Below are positions 16,147 through 17,430 of a stretch of DNA of 17,430 nt, in pieces. Source of the stretch: an uncultured Bacteroidota bacterium (GTDB taxonomy: Bacteria; Bacteroidota; Bacteroidia; Chitinophagales; Saprospiraceae). The position numbers were made by a program, and so were the translations under genes. The notes beneath the pieces were generated by a model. The model searched no databases and was not told the DNA's origin. It saw only the letters and a program-made list of their open reading frames with translations. The DNA lies in assembly GCA_937952445.1 (NCBI GenBank), contig CALGAA010000225.1, forward strand, positions 1 through 17,430. Direction: 5' to 3'. Numbering within the stretch: the stretch's first letter is position 1; the number at the start of each line of letters is the position of its first letter.

Positions 16147-16294
16147 TTTGCGATTTTTGTTTTGTCGGGGGTGCAACCGGTTAATGGGTTTTTACACGCA
16201 CTAAATTTACAATTAAAAAACGATTGTCCACTGAAATGACTTCCTGACTTTAAGATAATCATTTTGTAAAGATATTGTCGGATAAACTTAAATA

Positions 16295-16765
16295 CTAAGT
16301 ATAGCAAAACGTGGGCTGGTGCCTGATCTCAAAATTGCAGGAATTGGCAATAAAGCAGAATTTGTTCGCAGCGTGGTGGAGCTCCTTTGCTTTAGTCTCC
16401 TGTTCTCGACTTGTGAGGGTTACCGTGGGATGCAGGGTCACTTCTGTAAAATGACCACTGCCGTCCGTATTTTGTTGCATGGTCCCGATTGCGTGATCGA
16501 TATATTCCAATACGGTGATCCCGGCTTCCGCACACAGATGCAAATACCACAACATATGACAAGCCGCGATGGAGGCCAGGAATAGCTCCTCAGGGTTGTG
16601 CTTGTCTTTTTCACCCCGAAACGAAGGGTCGGAAGATCCGGCTATGTCTTGTTTTCCGTTAACGTGTATGGTATGACTGCGTTTGTACGAATGGTAATTG
16701 CTGGTACCTTCCCCTTGATTTCCGGTCTATTCTATGGTGAGGCGATACGCGTGACTTCGGACCAT
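16295..16765 (-). pseudogene. OsmC/Ohr-family peroxide-resistance gene interrupted by one in-frame TAG
   Basis: Translating the minus strand from the ATG at 16765 gives an OsmC-family protein of normal length (156 residues) in a single frame, except for TAG at codon 13 (16727-16729). The sequence reads MVRSHAYRLTIE, stop, then TGNQGEGTSNYHSYKR. The family normally has Trp at this place (EWTG), so a TGG-to-TAG change is the simple explanation. The rest is intact: GSSDPSFRGEKDKHNPEELF, LASIAACHMLWYLHLCAEAG with the peroxidatic-type Cys, and CFIANSCNFEI with the second Cys. The frame after the stop offers no ATG until CHML, too late for a working protein. OsmC proteins reduce organic hydroperoxides. 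A sequencing error, readthrough and a true recent pseudogene are all possible. Confidence 0.82.
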
Positions 16766-16887
16766 ATTTTGTTTTTATAAACCATAACGAATGACAATAT
16801 AAGAACGTTAGATTCGTACTGGGCTGCGAGAAGAAATATCCCATTCCAAATCTGATTTTATTCCGTTCTTTGTTTACAATTTGAAAT

Positions 16888-17430
16888 ATGAATCATGAAG
16901 CGCAATTTGAAAAATTGATCACGGGTTTAATCGACCAAAATTACGGAATTTGTGATGGATTCCTAAGCGCGGATTTGTTGACGGGTCTGCGCACCAACCT
17001 CCTGGCCCTTCATCGGGATGGAGCGATGCACCCCGCTGGGATTGGCCGGCACTTTGACTTTCAGAAAAACCTGGAAGTTCGGGGGGACGTGATCCGGTGG
17101 ATCGAAGACGAGTCCACGAATCCCTATGAACAGGAATTGATGAACAAAGTCAAGCTATTTATCCAATACCTAAACGAGACCTGCTATACCCAGATCAATA
17201 AAATGGAATTTCATTACGCGTTTTATGACGTCGGGAGTTTTTATAAACGCCACCTGGACCAATTTAAAAGCCACCGCGGTCGGAAATTTTCTCTGGTGAT
17301 ATACCTCAATGACGATTGGGATGAGGTAGACGGCGGCAATCTAAAGTTGTACTTAGATGGGGATAAAGTAGAAGATGTATACCCCGTGGGTGGCCGGGCC
17401 GTATTTTTCAAAAGCGATGAGCTGGAACAC
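16888..17430 (+). CDS. 2OG-Fe(II) oxygenase, N-terminal part (cut by window edge)
   Basis: 181 codons are open from the ATG at 16888 to the window end with no stop. The protein is a prolyl-4-hydroxylase-type 2-oxoglutarate/Fe(II) dioxygenase. The iron motif is H122-x-D124 in YKRHLDQF, with the beta-strand SLVIYLNDDW and DGGNLKLYL following, then VGGRAVFFKSDELEH, whose final H181 is the distal iron ligand. Judging from the paralogue at the left edge, only about 20 residues, including the 2-oxoglutarate-binding Arg, are missing. Such enzymes hydroxylate amino-acid side chains or small molecules. It is divergent from the broken OsmC gene across 122 nt in which I see no clear promoter. Confidence 0.88.
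   Translation, partial: MNHEAQFEKLITGLIDQNYGICDGFLSADLLTGLRTNLLALHRDGAMHPAGIGRHFDFQKNLEVRGDVIRWIEDESTNPYEQELMNKVKLFIQYLNETCYTQINKMEFHYAFYDVGSFYKRHLDQFKSHRGRKFSLVIYLNDDWDEVDGGNLKLYLDGDKVEDVYPVGGRAVFFKSDELEH

Noticed and set aside
216..16729. Idea that TAG is recoded to an amino acid in this organism, because two genes carry in-frame TAG
   Set aside because: TAG is the natural stop of the SDR (11532-11534), DUF417 (13940-13942) and PEGA-SHOCT (15595-15597) genes, and the two internal TAGs replace different residues (Glu and Trp).
16598..16780. Short plus-strand open frame
   Set aside because: It is antisense to the 5' part of the OsmC gene, whose minus-strand translation matches the family throughout.
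1..17430. Possibility that the window is a circular molecule, since both ends carry similar oxygenase sequence
   Set aside because: The two copies differ at many bases (17 of 21 residues identical), so they are paralogues and not an overlap.

Overview
The window looks like a chromosomal piece of a Bacteroidota bacterium. The evidence is a SusC/SusD outer-membrane pair with the typical TonB-box sequence DEVVVVGYG, a SusD lipoprotein with an acidic surface-export signal (CEDD), A-rich leaders with few Shine-Dalgarno sites, and some matches to the Bacteroidota -7 promoter element. A Saprospiria- or Cytophagia-like source would fit, but I cannot fix the genus.

Layout. (1) 2-130 is the C-terminal tail of a 2-oxoglutarate/Fe(II) oxygenase. 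(2) 216-1067 (minus) is an AraC regulator facing away from the uptake genes; its last residues are cut by an in-frame TAG. (3) 1318-9914 (plus) is a SusC receptor, a SusD lipoprotein, a DUF6807 lipoprotein and two Tat-exported Gfo/Idh/MocA oxidoreductases. (4) 10049-13847 (plus) is a tight five-gene cytoplasmic operon: RraA-type aldolase, SDR dehydrogenase, enolase-superfamily dehydratase/racemase, RidA protein and creatininase-family hydrolase. Gaps are 4 and 5 nt and the last two junctions overlap by 1 and 4 nt. (5) 13940-16765 (minus) is a DUF417/RclC-like membrane protein, an AraC regulator, a PEGA-SHOCT lipoprotein and an OsmC gene broken by one internal TAG. (6) 16888-17430 (plus) is the start of a second 2OG-Fe(II) oxygenase, closely similar to the one at the left edge.

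How the genes may work together (inference). SusC/SusD import a small oligomer or glycoside. The exported oxidoreductases and the DUF6807 protein would modify it outside the cytoplasm. The five-gene operon could then oxidise a sugar (SDR), open a lactone or amide (creatininase family), dehydrate the acid (enolase superfamily), hydrolyse reactive imine/enamine by-products (RidA) and cleave a keto-acid to pyruvate (RraA-type aldolase). This would be a non-phosphorylating acid-sugar route. No glycoside hydrolase, polysaccharide lyase, sugar kinase or inner-membrane transporter is in the window, so this is not an ordinary polysaccharide utilisation locus.

No stretch over 300 bases lacks a gene. 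The largest gap, 1068-1317, holds a possible gene remnant and an inverted repeat. I saw no rRNA, tRNA, CRISPR array, insertion sequence or integrase.
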